DNA from: Methanomassiliicoccales archaeon
Lineage (GTDB): Archaea > Thermoplasmatota > Thermoplasmata > Methanomassiliicoccales > JACIVX01
Assembly: GCA_029907465.1 (NCBI GenBank)
Contig: JARYLV010000002.1
Location: forward strand, 1-64,000
DNA: 64,000 bases
Direction: 5' to 3'
Shown here: positions 55,368 through 64,000 of the stretch, piece by piece
Position numbering within the stretch: position 1 is the first letter of the stretch
How the letters are laid out: each line of letters opens with the position of its first letter
Notes under the pieces: model-generated
Seen by the model: the letters and a program-made list of their open reading frames with translations, nothing else
What the model was told of the DNA's origin: nothing
Databases searched by the model: none
Program-made: the position numbers and the translations under genes

Positions 55368-56144
55368 ATGAAGATTCGTGAAATACTGGCGCAGTTCAAA
55401 AGAGGGGAAATCAGTATTGAAGAAGCAGAGAGACTACTCAAATTGGACTTCCTTGAGCGGATTGGCGACCACACGATCTTTGATCATGCCCGGGAAGCCC
55501 GTCGTGGCATTCCAGAGATCATACTGGGAGAGAGTAAACCTCCAGAGGTCGTGTCGGAGATTATCCGCAGGGTGATGGAAAACAAGAGAGTCATCATCGT
55601 CTCGAGGGCATCAAGGGCCCATTTTGACGCGGTCGTCGATGCAATAGGATCTGAGGGAGTCAAATGGGAAGAAAGAGCAAAAATGATCGTTATAAATCGG
55701 GGTGGGCTCTGCGCAAAAGAGGGGATAATAGGAATACTTGCGGCAGGAACTTCCGACATTTCTGTAGCTGAGGAAGCTCGGATCGTGGCTGAGACGATGG
55801 GATGCCATGTCATGACTGCATACGATGTAGGGATCGCCGCTTTTCATCGTTTTGTTGATCCATTGGAGTCGATGCTAAAAAATGGCTGTGATGCAATTGT
55901 TGTCGTCGCGGGAATGGAAGGGGCGCTCGCTTCCGTTGTTTCAAGTCTCAGCGATGTACCTGTTATTGGCGTTCCTACATCAGTGGGTTATGGGATGGGA
56001 GGAAAAGGCGAGGCCGCACTCCTTTCAATGCTTCAGACGTGTTCTCCTGGGCTTGTAGTTGTCAATATCGATAACGGAGTTGGAGCCGGTGCGACTGCCG
56101 CCCTGATTAGCCTCCGCTCAAGACGTTCGAAGAGCGAAAAGTGA
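55368..56144 (+). CDS. larB: LarB-type carboxylase/hydrolase (pyridinium biscarboxylate synthase)
   Basis: A 258-residue LarB (PurE-related) protein that carboxylates and hydrolyses nicotinic acid adenine dinucleotide, the first step of nickel-pincer nucleotide synthesis. Seen: GRE-like LDFLERIGDHTIFDHAREARRGIPEIILGE, SRASRAHFDAVV, GILAAGTSDISVAEEAR, VVAGMEGALASVVSSLSDVPVIGVPTSVGYG and NIDNGVGAGATAAL. The nearest relative of its C-terminal half is PurE. LarC, which inserts nickel, and LarA, the racemase that uses the cofactor, are not in the window. Confidence 0.93.
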   Translation: MKIREILAQFKRGEISIEEAERLLKLDFLERIGDHTIFDHAREARRGIPEIILGESKPPEVVSEIIRRVMENKRVIIVSRASRAHFDAVVDAIGSEGVKWEERAKMIVINRGGLCAKEGIIGILAAGTSDISVAEEARIVAETMGCHVMTAYDVGIAAFHRFVDPLESMLKNGCDAIVVVAGMEGALASVVSSLSDVPVIGVPTSVGYGMGGKGEAALLSMLQTCSPGLVVVNIDNGVGAGATAALISLRSRRSKSEK

Positions 56145-56234
56145 GGCGCAATATGAGCCAAAAACGGAATATCTGTGATCCACTGATCGAATAAAGTCAC
56201 ATGCAACCGCACGAAAGAGGAGATATGGTTCAGA

Positions 56235-57209
56235 ATGTTTAGCAGGTCCTTGGGAAAGGAGGAACTCATAATTCGGGAGATGAAATTGCAGGACATCGAA
56301 AAAGCTCGAGAAATGGCACAGAAAGCATGGTCCGACATGGCGACTCGAGATGCGGGACGAAGGATCAGCTATCCAATGAGATCCAAGAAGATTATCGAAG
56401 CTTACATCTGGAAAGAACCGAAAGGTTGCTTTGTTGCTGAGAAATGCGAATCAATCGTTGGTGCAGCTTATTCACATGTGTGGGGTAAATTAGGATGGAT
56501 AGGTCCGATTGAAGTTTTGCCGGAATTTCAAAATCGTGGGATAGGTCGCGCATTGCTCTCGGAATGTGAGGACTTTTTGAGAAGATCTGGCTGTGAGACT
56601 ATTGGCATTGAAACGATGTCGCATCTTCCGAAAAATCTACATTTCTATTTGTCCAACGGATACCGTCCAGATGCCTTGACCGTAATCGCTGAAAAACCGC
56701 TTACTCAAAAGCAACAGGTGAGACTGCAGGAATACAATGAGATTGAAGAGATTAAACATGACCCAATAAGTATTAGAGAAGCGGTCAGAAGGATCGGATC
56801 GAAGATTTCTGATGGTCTCGACCCATTCAAAGACATCGAAATGATCGTGGAAAGGAAGTTAGGCTCGGTCTTTGTATGGCGTATGAAACGACAGATCATA
56901 GGCTTCGGTTTGCTCCACACCTACTTGAAAGATGAAGAGGGGGATTACGCATCCATAAGAGTTATTCTTGTTGATCCTGACTATATTGGATCCGAAATTG
57001 GCTTCGACGCGCTTGTTAGAACTTGTGAAAATGAATCACTCATGAATGGGAAAAAGAGGATTTTTGCAAGATTTCCCGTAATCAATGACCTAATTTATAA
57101 GAAAATGGCAATGAACGGTTATGTAATCAAAGGGGCGAATATCAGGATGTTCAAGGGCTCCTCCTTCAATCAGAGAGGCGATTATACCATACTTTCCCTA
57201 GCTGGCTGA
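56235..57209 (+). CDS. Double GNAT acetyltransferase
   Basis: A 324-residue protein with two GNAT domains. The first (10-150) has the acetyl-CoA loop VLPEFQNRGIGRALLSECEDFL. The second (about 165-324) has VFVWRMKRQIIGFGLLH and VDPDYIGSEIGFDALVRTC but a degenerate loop with no R-x2-G-x-G/A, so it may be structural. N-terminal VAEKCESIVGAAYSHVWGK is typical. The substrate is unknown. It starts with ATG after a purine-rich leader and lies 77 bases before nre. Confidence 0.85.
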   Translation: MFSRSLGKEELIIREMKLQDIEKAREMAQKAWSDMATRDAGRRISYPMRSKKIIEAYIWKEPKGCFVAEKCESIVGAAYSHVWGKLGWIGPIEVLPEFQNRGIGRALLSECEDFLRRSGCETIGIETMSHLPKNLHFYLSNGYRPDALTVIAEKPLTQKQQVRLQEYNEIEEIKHDPISIREAVRRIGSKISDGLDPFKDIEMIVERKLGSVFVWRMKRQIIGFGLLHTYLKDEEGDYASIRVILVDPDYIGSEIGFDALVRTCENESLMNGKKRIFARFPVINDLIYKKMAMNGYVIKGANIRMFKGSSFNQRGDYTILSLAG

Positions 57210-57286
57210 GTTAATAATTGAGCGATTTTCGCAGACCTCGTCGCAAGAATAAAATAAGCGGGACGTGAGTTAAATAGCGAGTATTC

Positions 57287-58576
57287 ATGATTGGGCAGAG
57301 AGAAGCCATGATAAATATGTTTAAAGATCCAGCCTTTTTCATCGGGAAAAAAACATCTGGATCTCTCTGTGTTTTGTGTAAGGGATCAAAATTGCTCTGT
57401 GGGAAAGACCGATGTCCATTAATGCTCAAATTCTACTCCCACGCAAAGACTAAGAGACTCATCGACGGCATCGATCTATTTGGCGATTCACCACCAGGGG
57501 TATTTGTTGGTCGGTATGGATATCCAAAGGTAGACATCGGTCCCCTCGTGCCTCCGTTATCTGGTGATACATCGATTATGGATACTCCTGAGTTATGGGT
57601 TGGAAAAACGATTGAAGAGATCGTAGATTTCAGGTTTTCCCTGGTCAGAGGGAAATACAAGATTGATGTCGCAGATATCAGCTCGCCATCAAGAATCGTT
57701 GATCAAACGAGGGAGCTCGCTCTTGCGATCAATCCAATCGGTGTGGAAGCAAAATTCGAAAAACCACCATCAGGTAGAATTGTGCTTGATGATGAGGTTC
57801 AGCCATTCGGACCATCTGGAAAACTAAAAAAACTCAGCATTGAATATCCAAAGTTCGATCAAAAGATCGAAAAGGCATACTATGATACAGATCTGCGCGC
57901 GGTAGAAGCGGTAGTTGGTCTCTATCAACAGGGAGTTATGATATCCCGGATACAGAAGGCATTCAGTGTTGGGGCTTTTGGAATCGAAAGGAACAGAAGG
58001 TTTGTTCCAACCCGATGGAGCATCACTGCCGTAGATGACTTAATAGGGAAAGCTCTCCTCAAAAAAACAAAAACCTATCCATTGATTGACGAATTCCGAA
58101 TTTATGACTGGGAACAACTCGACAACCGCTGGATCGTGCTGTTACTTCCTACTACGTGGAGATATGAGTTAATTGAAGCATGGTATCCTAATACCGCATG
58201 GAATCCATCGGGGAAACAGATTGAGATTATAAGTGACCACGAATTTTACAACGGCAGGAAAGAATATGCACAGATCGGAGGTTGCTATTATGCAGCACGT
58301 CTTGCTGTTAACGAATTACTTGAAAGGGAGAGGAGACAAGCGGGAGCTGTAATTTTCAGGGAAGCACATCCGGGTTACATCATGCCCGTTGGTGTCTGGA
58401 ATGTGAGGGAAAATGTTAGGATGGCATTAAACCAGCGACCGTTTAGATTCAGCAGACTCGAAGATGCCCTTAGATACATTTCTTCGCGAATGGACATTCC
58501 GATTGATGTCTGGATCAAACACAGCGAGATCCTCAGAGACACACTGCATCAGCGGAGAATTGAAGAGTATGTATGA
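57287..58576 (+). CDS. nre: Archaeal Nre-family DNA repair protein
   Basis: A 429-residue Nre protein (DUF650/DUF651). Seen: an N-terminal zinc finger CVLCKGSKLLCGKDRC (Cys28, 31, 38, 43); GVFVGRYGYPKVDIGPLVPP; TPELWVGKTIEEIVDFRFSLVRG; and LLLPTTWRYELIEAWYPNTAWNP. Haloarchaeal NreA/NreB help repair mitomycin-type damage and NreA binds PCNA by a C-terminal PIP motif. The tail here ends in RRIEEYV with no clear PIP. The 3' end overlaps the radical SAM gene by eight bases, so the two are coupled. Confidence 0.9.
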   Translation: MIGQREAMINMFKDPAFFIGKKTSGSLCVLCKGSKLLCGKDRCPLMLKFYSHAKTKRLIDGIDLFGDSPPGVFVGRYGYPKVDIGPLVPPLSGDTSIMDTPELWVGKTIEEIVDFRFSLVRGKYKIDVADISSPSRIVDQTRELALAINPIGVEAKFEKPPSGRIVLDDEVQPFGPSGKLKKLSIEYPKFDQKIEKAYYDTDLRAVEAVVGLYQQGVMISRIQKAFSVGAFGIERNRRFVPTRWSITAVDDLIGKALLKKTKTYPLIDEFRIYDWEQLDNRWIVLLLPTTWRYELIEAWYPNTAWNPSGKQIEIISDHEFYNGRKEYAQIGGCYYAARLAVNELLERERRQAGAVIFREAHPGYIMPVGVWNVRENVRMALNQRPFRFSRLEDALRYISSRMDIPIDVWIKHSEILRDTLHQRRIEEYV

Positions 58577-59417
58577 CCTTTATTCGTTCGAAAATGGAAA
58601 TCCAATTCGTAGTGCCAATTTCCCTACTATAAGAGAAAAGATATGCAAATCATCTCTTGTTCCTTCAAGACTCCCTGGTTTAAATTATGCGCTGAATCCA
58701 TACAGAGGATGTGAGCACGGATGCCTCTACTGTTACGGACCATCTGTGCTCAAACTCAAAAGAGGATCATGGGCGACTGAAATTGAGGTCAAGATCAATT
58801 TGCCGGATATTTTAAGACGAGAGATCGTCAATAAGACAGGTATCGTTGGAATTGGAACTGTAACTGATCCATATCAGCCAATTGAACGCAATTACTGCAT
58901 CACAAGAAAAAGTCTCGAGATCATTTCACGTTCGGAATTAAAAGCGAGCATACTGACCAAATCTGACCTTATATTAAGGGATGCGGATTTAATTTCTAGA
59001 ATGTGCGGTGCTGAGGCGGGGATCACAATTACGACAATCGATGATGATTTTGCAAGTCAGTTCGAACCGCATGCCCCTCCACCGTCCAAAAGAATTGAGA
59101 CTTTAAAGAAGCTATCGGAATTAGAGATCGACACCTATGCCATGATCGGACCGATACTACCTATTGTCACAGAAGATCGCCTAGGGGCCCTCATCTCGGA
59201 GATTGCGTCGACAGGCACTAAACGCGTTATGGTTGACAAGTTGCGTTTGAGACCGGATATGATGGAAACACTTATTTCATGTGATTTGATGGAGGATTCT
59301 CATTTTAAAGAGGAGTTCCTTAATAAAGCACGTTCAAATTCCTTCTATCAGAGAATTCAACGGGAAATTTTCGGGCTTTGCAAGAAAAATCAAATCCACT
59401 TTGAAAGGGCATTCTAG
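58569..59417 (+). CDS. Spore-photolyase-like radical SAM protein
   Basis: A ~282-residue radical SAM protein of the SplB/Rv2578c group. The cluster motif is CEHGCLYCYGP near 55, after LNYALNPYRG. Other features: VGIGTVTDPYQPIERNYCITRKSLEI, ILTKSDLILRD and AGITITTIDDDFASQFEPHAPPPSKRIETLKKL. True spore photolyases repair the spore thymine dimer, but archaeal relatives are uncharacterised and may act on other lesions. The chosen ATG at 58569 lies within the last codons of nre. The upstream open frame (to 58464) is only the overlap with nre. Confidence 0.85.
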   Translation: MYDLYSFENGNPIRSANFPTIREKICKSSLVPSRLPGLNYALNPYRGCEHGCLYCYGPSVLKLKRGSWATEIEVKINLPDILRREIVNKTGIVGIGTVTDPYQPIERNYCITRKSLEIISRSELKASILTKSDLILRDADLISRMCGAEAGITITTIDDDFASQFEPHAPPPSKRIETLKKLSELEIDTYAMIGPILPIVTEDRLGALISEIASTGTKRVMVDKLRLRPDMMETLISCDLMEDSHFKEEFLNKARSNSFYQRIQREIFGLCKKNQIHFERAF

Positions 59418-59573
59418 ATTCAACTCTTGATTCATTCTCGATAAGATGTTGGCTGAACTGAGGGATTAATCAGCATTCAATAAAAAACATACTGGATCAA
59501 TCGTTCTATACTGAAACTAACGGCATCGAACTCCTGTCGAAGCACTCCCAGAAACTCACTCATCAATGCAATA

Positions 59574-59611
59574 CTTCATATAGAAGTACCAAAATACCGC
59601 CGCACAGGAGG
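59574..59611 (+). promoter_or_regulatory. Thermosome promoter and Shine-Dalgarno region
   Basis: CTTCATATAG at 59574-59583 is a TATA-like element 25-30 bases before a purine-rich start region. AGGAGG at 59606-59611 is a strong ribosome-binding site, seven bases before the ATG at 59619. The thermosome message thus has a short leader with a perfect binding site. Confidence 0.55.
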
Positions 59612-59618
59612 CTATTTA

Positions 59619-61289
59619 ATGGCATATTCTATGGGACAGGGTCAACCGATCATCGTACTCAGAGAAGGTACGGAAAGAAGTCGGAACCGCGAAGCACAGT
59701 CAAATAATATTGCTGCTGCACGCGCAGTTGCCGATTCAGTTCGATCGACCCTTGGGCCGAAAGGCATGGATAAAATGCTCGTTGACTCGATGGGCGACAT
59801 CGTCGTCACTAACGACGGTGTGACGATTCTTAAGGAAATGGACGTCCAGCATCCAGCTGCGAAAATGGTTGTTGAGGTTGCGAAAACGCAGGATTCGGAG
59901 TGCGGGGATGGCACAACAACCTCAGTCATCCTCGCAGGTGAACTGTTGAAAAAAGCAGAAGCATTGCTCGACCAGAAGGTCCATCCAACAATCGTTGTGA
60001 ATGGATATAGGATGGCTGCAGCAGAGGCCGTTAATACATTAGAGAAGATTGCAATCGATGTTAAGGCCGATAATGAAGAGCTGCTCATGAAGATCGCAAG
60101 TACGGCAATGATGGGTAAGAGCGTTGGTGGTCAAAAGGAAAAGCTCGCTCAATTAGCCGTTCAGGCCGTCAAAGCGGTCGCGGAAAACCGTGATGGAAAG
60201 ACCGTTGTCGATATCGATAATATCAAGGTCGCTAAGAAAGTCGGCGGCTCGATTGCCGATACTGAGCTGATCAGGGGAATCGTCATTGATAAGGAACGTG
60301 TTCATCCCCGGATGCCAAAGTCCGTTAAGAATCCGAAAATCGCTTTGTTGAGCGCGGCACTTGAGATCAAGAAGACCGAGGTTGAGGCAAAAATCCAGAT
60401 AAGTGATCCTGAATCGATGCAGAAATTCCTCGATGAAGAAGAAGCGTCGTTGAAGAAAATGGTCGAGAAGATCAAGGCATCTGGTGCGAACGTGGTTTTC
60501 TGCCAAAAAGGAATCGACGATCTCGTGCAGCACTATCTTGCCAAAGCGGAGATCTACGCAGTTCGAAGAGTCAAGGAGTCCGATATGGACAAACTAGCAA
60601 AAGCAACTGGTGGAAATATCGTTGGCAACCTTGACCAACTGGAGGCTTCTGACCTTGGGACTGCTGAACTTGTTGAGCAGAGAAAAGTTGGCGAAGAAGA
60701 TATGACTTTCATCACGGGCTGCAAAAACCCAAAGTCTGTCTCCATCATCATTCGCGGTGGAACTGAACATGTCATCGACGAAGTGGAGAGGTCCCTGCAC
60801 GATGCGCTTCGTGTTGTCGGAGTGACGCTCGAGGACGGAAAGGCTGTCGCTGGCGGCGGAGCTCCTGAAATCGAGGTTGCATTGCATCTAGCCAATTACG
60901 CCTCCTCCATTGGGGGCCGCGAGCAATTGGCTATTGAAGCTTTCGCTGACGCGCTGGAAATCATTCCGTGGGTACTGGCAGAAAACGCTGGTCACGACGC
61001 AATTGATGTTGTTCTCAAACTAAAGAGCGTACACAAGAGCAACAAAAAGGGATCGCAATACTTTGGAGTTGATTTGAATAGCACCGAGCCATCCAACATG
61101 CTCGAGCAGAACGTCATCGAACCGCTAAGAGTCAAAACACAAGCGATCAAATCATCGGCCGAAGTCGCAGGCATGATACTTAGAATCGATGACGTCATCG
61201 CTGCGAAGAGAACTGCACCACCTGAGGGCGGACCAGGGGGACAGTACGGGGAAATGCCAGGCGGACCCATGGGTCCGGGAATGATGTAA
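59619..61289 (+). CDS. Thermosome (group II chaperonin) subunit
   Basis: A 556-residue group II chaperonin that folds proteins in an ATP-driven double ring in the cytosol. Seen: [25 protein letters not shown] and [22 protein letters not shown] near residues 20-75, the ATP motif GDGTTTS, the apical helical-protrusion region, and the equatorial [13 protein letters not shown] and [14 protein letters not shown]. The tail is rich in Gly, Pro and Met ([17 protein letters not shown]). Strong SD and a T-rich terminator bracket it. One subunit is in this window; others may be elsewhere. Confidence 0.97.
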   Translation: MAYSMGQGQPIIVLREGTERSRNREAQSNNIAAARAVADSVRSTLGPKGMDKMLVDSMGDIVVTNDGVTILKEMDVQHPAAKMVVEVAKTQDSECGDGTTTSVILAGELLKKAEALLDQKVHPTIVVNGYRMAAAEAVNTLEKIAIDVKADNEELLMKIASTAMMGKSVGGQKEKLAQLAVQAVKAVAENRDGKTVVDIDNIKVAKKVGGSIADTELIRGIVIDKERVHPRMPKSVKNPKIALLSAALEIKKTEVEAKIQISDPESMQKFLDEEEASLKKMVEKIKASGANVVFCQKGIDDLVQHYLAKAEIYAVRRVKESDMDKLAKATGGNIVGNLDQLEASDLGTAELVEQRKVGEEDMTFITGCKNPKSVSIIIRGGTEHVIDEVERSLHDALRVVGVTLEDGKAVAGGGAPEIEVALHLANYASSIGGREQLAIEAFADALEIIPWVLAENAGHDAIDVVLKLKSVHKSNKKGSQYFGVDLNSTEPSNMLEQNVIEPLRVKTQAIKSSAEVAGMILRIDDVIAAKRTAPPEGGPGGQYGEMPGGPMGPGMM

Positions 61290-61304
61290 GAGAATAGATC
61301 CCAC

Positions 61305-61332
61305 ATTTCTCTTTTTCTTATTTTCTTTTTTA
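61305..61332 (+). terminator. T-rich terminator of the thermosome gene
   Basis: Four T-runs (ATTTCT, CTTTTTC, ATTTTC, CTTTTTTA) follow the thermosome stop within 45 bases. Archaeal polymerase stops at such oligo-T tracts without a hairpin. Position and composition make this the clearest terminator in the window. Confidence 0.6.
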
Positions 61333-61397
61333 ATAACAAACCCGAAAGGTTCTAATACAGACCAAGTAATTGATTCAAAACAGCTGGGAGGAGTCAG

Positions 61398-62744
61398 ATG
61401 AAACAGCGTTTTATTGAAATTTCGATTTTCGTGGCTCTCGTCTGTGTTCTCTCTGTTTCGGTGCCGTCGGTCGTATCCGCGCAAGCTGAAGCCCCAGAGT
61501 GGCAAGAAGGGGACAGATGGGCGATTGGATCGGAATACAATTTCACTCCAGATTTGCAGGATGTTCAATCCGATCTCGAAGATCTTCTATCGCAAGCGAA
61601 CGTGACCCTGACAAGGTTCGATGTGGAAGGCACTGGTGGCTTTTGGGTTCTTTGGGAAGTGACTGATGTCACAAACACCGAATACCTGGTAACAATAAAG
61701 GTGGGTGCCAAGATGGCATCTGAATTGCATATCGCTGTCGAGGGCAGTCTGCCATCTGCTGGGACTTATGATGTTGGAAACCCAGCAATTTGGATTTTGT
61801 CAGGAATGCCAGGTGTGCCTAAACAGCATAAGGAAATAAGTCTCGATTTTGACGAGGATTTCGCCATTTTTTCTATGGGAGAACTAACCCTGGACAAAGA
61901 GACGTTAGCAATCAAGACCATAGACTGGCAGATCAAGAGCAGTTCAATAATTGATCTCGAAGCCAAAAATATTCCCTCCTTGGAGGCAGAGGGCAGCAAC
62001 GTGACCATCAGTTACGACAACTATGATATTTCAGTTCGATTCAATCTGAATGCCAACATTGACATAGAATTCGGACCATATCTTGACATCTACCAGTTCC
62101 CATTCGACACAGGTGATAGCTGGTCGGTTGATTCGACCGCAGTCGTTTCTGGTACAATAGACGGGTTCCTAGATATCCAAGGGTTGCCAGATGAGGTAGA
62201 GGAGGAGATCTTCTCGGAGGAATTCGTGGAAAGAACGGGTATCGCGGACTTCCCTATAGAATTTGACAAGCTCACGATTGAGGATGGAGATGTCAATATT
62301 CACGACGGAGTTATAGAGAGCTTCGAAGTTCCCATCCACCTGGAACTGCATTGCATAGAAAAAAGGAACATCCAGTTAGGGAATTTCGGAACAATAGAGG
62401 TCTACGTCATCAAGGTTAATGATGGTCGCGAGAGAATTTATTACTCTACTGGGATCAAATTCCTAGCCAAGGCAACAACGGAACTAAGCTTTATCGAGAT
62501 GCCATCAGAAATCCCATATGATCCTTTCCAGGGCACAGAAGTTGAGGCAACTTTGGCTGAGCCAGAGATGGCCGAGTCGCAACTTGAGCAAATCGAAAGT
62601 TACGAGGCGTCGATTTCTGATGAGGTGACCGGTGGGGGATCTGGTGGCTTGTCTAACTGGGCCGCTCTCCTTGTGATTGCAATCGTGATCGCAGCTGCAT
62701 TCATCGTCGTCATCCTTGTGTTTACCCGCAGAAAGAGAACGTGA
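61398..62744 (+). CDS. Membrane-anchored secreted protein of unknown function
   Basis: A 448-residue protein with a signal peptide (basic start, ISIFVALVCVLSVSVPSVVSAQA, cut about residue 31) and a C-terminal anchor (WAALLVIAIVIAAAFIVVILVFTRRKRT). Between them lies a beta-rich exterior domain starting WQEGDRWAIGSEYNF. An unstructured acidic and Gly-rich linker (EVTGGGSGGLS) precedes the anchor. There is no catalytic motif I recognise. It follows the thermosome by 108 bases with its own GGAGGAGT ribosome-binding site. It is probably a cell-envelope protein. Confidence 0.75.
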   Translation: MKQRFIEISIFVALVCVLSVSVPSVVSAQAEAPEWQEGDRWAIGSEYNFTPDLQDVQSDLEDLLSQANVTLTRFDVEGTGGFWVLWEVTDVTNTEYLVTIKVGAKMASELHIAVEGSLPSAGTYDVGNPAIWILSGMPGVPKQHKEISLDFDEDFAIFSMGELTLDKETLAIKTIDWQIKSSSIIDLEAKNIPSLEAEGSNVTISYDNYDISVRFNLNANIDIEFGPYLDIYQFPFDTGDSWSVDSTAVVSGTIDGFLDIQGLPDEVEEEIFSEEFVERTGIADFPIEFDKLTIEDGDVNIHDGVIESFEVPIHLELHCIEKRNIQLGNFGTIEVYVIKVNDGRERIYYSTGIKFLAKATTELSFIEMPSEIPYDPFQGTEVEATLAEPEMAESQLEQIESYEASISDEVTGGGSGGLSNWAALLVIAIVIAAAFIVVILVFTRRKRT

Positions 62745-62911
62745 ACTTCTCAAACCCTTTTGCTCCTTTTTATCATATTTCATTTTCTTGATAAATTCCA
62801 GCAAATTGCCTCGATTCATTCAGGAAGAAATCTTCAATGGCGAATTGAAATGAGATTTCCAAATTTTATTTAGTTCGTATCGCAATTAAAGATAAAAAAT
62901 GCGTATATTTA

Positions 62912-63337
62912 TTAATTTTCTATCTCTATTCTGCCCCTCCTCCCCCGCATAATATCGATTCCAAAATCTGAGATCTTCACGAAACAATTGATCAACTTTA
63001 ATTTTGTGCCAACCTTTATTCCAATTCTTTCCGGCAGGTCGACATCATCATCCCAGAGCACAAGACGAGCTCCACCTGTCCCGTCTTCAATCTCTATATT
63101 CCTCACTCTGCCATTTGATCCATCTGATTTCTTGAATTCTCTTATGCCGAAGATTCTACTGACTATTGCTTCAACCGATGCTTCTTCGCGGTCTCTCAGG
63201 TCGGACACACATTTCATATTCATTATTAGTAGACCTTCTTCATCCAAAATCAATCTTCTGAGTGCCTCGTCGTCTAATAGGTTTCCGAATTCCTGCCTCA
63301 ATTCTGCAATCCTGGCCTTGAGCTCTTCCTCGTTCAA
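62912..63337 (-). CDS. Single OB-fold, RPA-like nucleic-acid binding protein
   Basis: A 141-residue protein with an N-terminal helix pair (EELKARIAELRQEFGNLLDDEALRRLIL) and one OB fold: MKCVSDLRDREEASVEAIVSRIFGIREFKKSDGSNGRVRNIEIEDGTGGARLVLWDDDVDLPERIGIKVGTKLKLINCFVK in broken segments, typical of RPA-type single-stranded DNA binding (VRNIEIEDGTGGARLVLWDD). It may be a single-strand binding or replication accessory protein. The C terminus is basic (MRGRRGRIEI). It stands alone before the recombinase. Confidence 0.82.
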   Translation of the reverse strand: MNEEELKARIAELRQEFGNLLDDEALRRLILDEEGLLIMNMKCVSDLRDREEASVEAIVSRIFGIREFKKSDGSNGRVRNIEIEDGTGGARLVLWDDDVDLPERIGIKVGTKLKLINCFVKISDFGIDIMRGRRGRIEIEN

Positions 63338-63494
63338 TGGGCGATAAATCGTTCAATGATTATTTAATCAAACTTATTGCTCAGACATTAAATCAGAAAG
63401 CTTGTAACGATATCTATTAACAAAATTGCGTTCAATGAATTACACATTATCGGGCAGTACCTCGACAAATTCTTATATCGCACAGTAATATATG

Positions 63495-63510
63495 TCTGAC
63501 AGTTGTCAGA
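63495..63510. repeat. 16-bp palindrome upstream of the serine recombinase
   Basis: TCTGACA at 63495-63501 and TGTCAGA at 63504-63510 are perfect arms around a GT spacer. It lies 60 bases before the recombinase start and just after TATA-like CTTATAT at 63473-63479, so it could be an autoregulatory operator. A symmetric site with a two-base centre also fits the crossover geometry of serine recombinases. Confidence 0.5.
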
Positions 63511-63570
63511 TAATGTGGATGGGAGCATCCTATCCAGATATTAAATTCAACAATGCTGGAGAGGATGTAG

Positions 63571-64000
63571 CTGAGAGCTGCACTCTATGTTAGGGTATCA
63601 ACCGAAGACCAGGCGAAGGAAGGTTTCAGCATACCCGCCCAACTCAAACGATTGCATTCTTATTGCAAAGCTCGCGGATGGGAGATTGCCGGTGAATATG
63701 TTGATAGTGGCTATAGTGGCCGAGATGTCAAACGCCCTTCATATCAAAAAATGATGCAGGAAAAGGATAAATGGGACGTTATTGTCGTTCTAAAGATGGA
63801 CAGGATACACCGTAACAGCAAGAATTTTGCGACAATGATGGAGGATCTCAGGAGATGGGGGAAGGAGTTCAATTCCATGCAGGAGTCCTTCGATACAACG
63901 AGTGCTATAGGACGATTTGTCATGGATATAATCCAGCGCATTGCTCAATTGGAGAGCGAGCAGATCGGAGAACGAGTTAAGATAGGCATGACCCAGAAAG
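63571..64000 (+). CDS. Large serine recombinase (N-terminal catalytic domain; cut by window edge)
   Basis: An open frame of 143 codons runs off the window. The resolvase domain has AALYVRVSTEDQAKEGFSI with the catalytic Ser, IPAQLKRLHSYCKARGWEI, YVDSGYSGRDVKRPSYQKM, and VIVVLKMDRIHRN with the catalytic Arg. This is the serine-integrase/resolvase family that integrates phages and mobile elements. No ATG, GTG or TTG is in frame upstream; a TAG at 63568 precedes. The best start is CTG at 63571 with GGAGAGG six bases upstream, or the N terminus has been lost by a frameshift. Confidence 0.85.
   Translation, partial: MRAALYVRVSTEDQAKEGFSIPAQLKRLHSYCKARGWEIAGEYVDSGYSGRDVKRPSYQKMMQEKDKWDVIVVLKMDRIHRNSKNFATMMEDLRRWGKEFNSMQESFDTTSAIGRFVMDIIQRIAQLESEQIGERVKIGMTQK

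Noticed and set aside
63391-63570. CRISPR-like or tandem repeats near the recombinase
   Set aside because: Only one palindrome is present, with no regularly spaced copies.

Overview
The window is a gene-dense archaeal chromosome segment. Archaeal-type information genes support this: thermosome, archaeal DnaG primase, archaeal GluRS and AspRS, Trm1, THEP1, Nre and two intron-containing tRNA genes. Archaeal-type metabolic genes agree: MptD-type dihydroneopterin aldolase, FBP aldolase/phosphatase and a UbiD-like decarboxylase. The mix of lineage signals (pilin-like proteins with an EGLPL motif, a thermosome followed by a large anchored secreted protein, a bacterial-style cysteine cluster, a KOR operon) fits an uncultivated Thermoplasmata-like euryarchaeon. 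That placement is an inference; no rRNA is present to test it.

Layout. 1-6.3 kb: cytochrome b5-like protein, GT4 glycosyltransferase, ferritin-like/VIT1 fusion, orphan hisD, a short 2x[4Fe-4S] ferredoxin, a PrsW-type membrane protease and a ferredoxin-NADP reductase-type flavoprotein. 6.3-9 kb: a macro-domain/2H-phosphoesterase pair and a three-gene pilin-like cassette. 9-14.1 kb: cysteine desulfurase-like enzyme, pyrD-pyrK, a homocitrate/isopropylmalate synthase family enzyme and a Cys-rich unknown. 14.4-18.7 kb: a cysteine island of tRNA-Cys (with intron), cysK, cysE, cysS and a radical SAM gene. 18.8-21.4 kb: DtxR-FeoA regulator coupled to feoB. 21.4-28.8 kb: gltX, ubiD-like, purA, trm1-THEP1, mptD and an ADP-forming acyl-CoA synthetase beta subunit. 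28.9-32.6 kb: korC, then a superoxide dismutase on the opposite strand, then korB-korA-korD.

32.8-44 kb: aldo/keto reductase, nadA, LysE-type exporter, a possible PD-(D/E)XK protein, a stand-alone RAM domain, a DUF438-hemerythrin-PAS protein, a RusA-like resolvase coupled to a GT-C membrane protein, aspS, ferredoxin and the fbp-tpiA pair. 44-50.4 kb: a secreted lamin-tail/phospholipase D/PKD protein, an acetyltransferase, a peptidase-less Lon-like AAA+ ATPase coupled to dnaG, a ubiquitin-like small protein and tRNA-Ser(CGA) with an intron. 50.4-51.4 kb: nearly 1 kb that looks like a decayed gene. 51.4-59.4 kb: tldD-tldE, larE/larB (divergent), a double-GNAT protein and an nre/radical-SAM pair. 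59.6-62.8 kb: thermosome and a membrane-anchored secreted protein. The right end has an OB-fold protein and the start of a large serine recombinase, probably the edge of an integrated element.

How the genes connect. The strongest functional units are: the cysteine pathway with its own tRNA and synthetase; 2-oxoglutarate oxidation to an acyl-CoA with a nearby ADP-forming acyl-CoA synthetase subunit; ferrous iron uptake under a fused regulator; two consecutive gluconeogenic enzymes (TIM and FBPA/P); pyrimidine synthesis (PyrD/K); nickel-pincer cofactor synthesis (LarB/LarE); and two possible DNA repair or recombination modules (Nre with a spore-photolyase-like radical SAM protein, and RusA).
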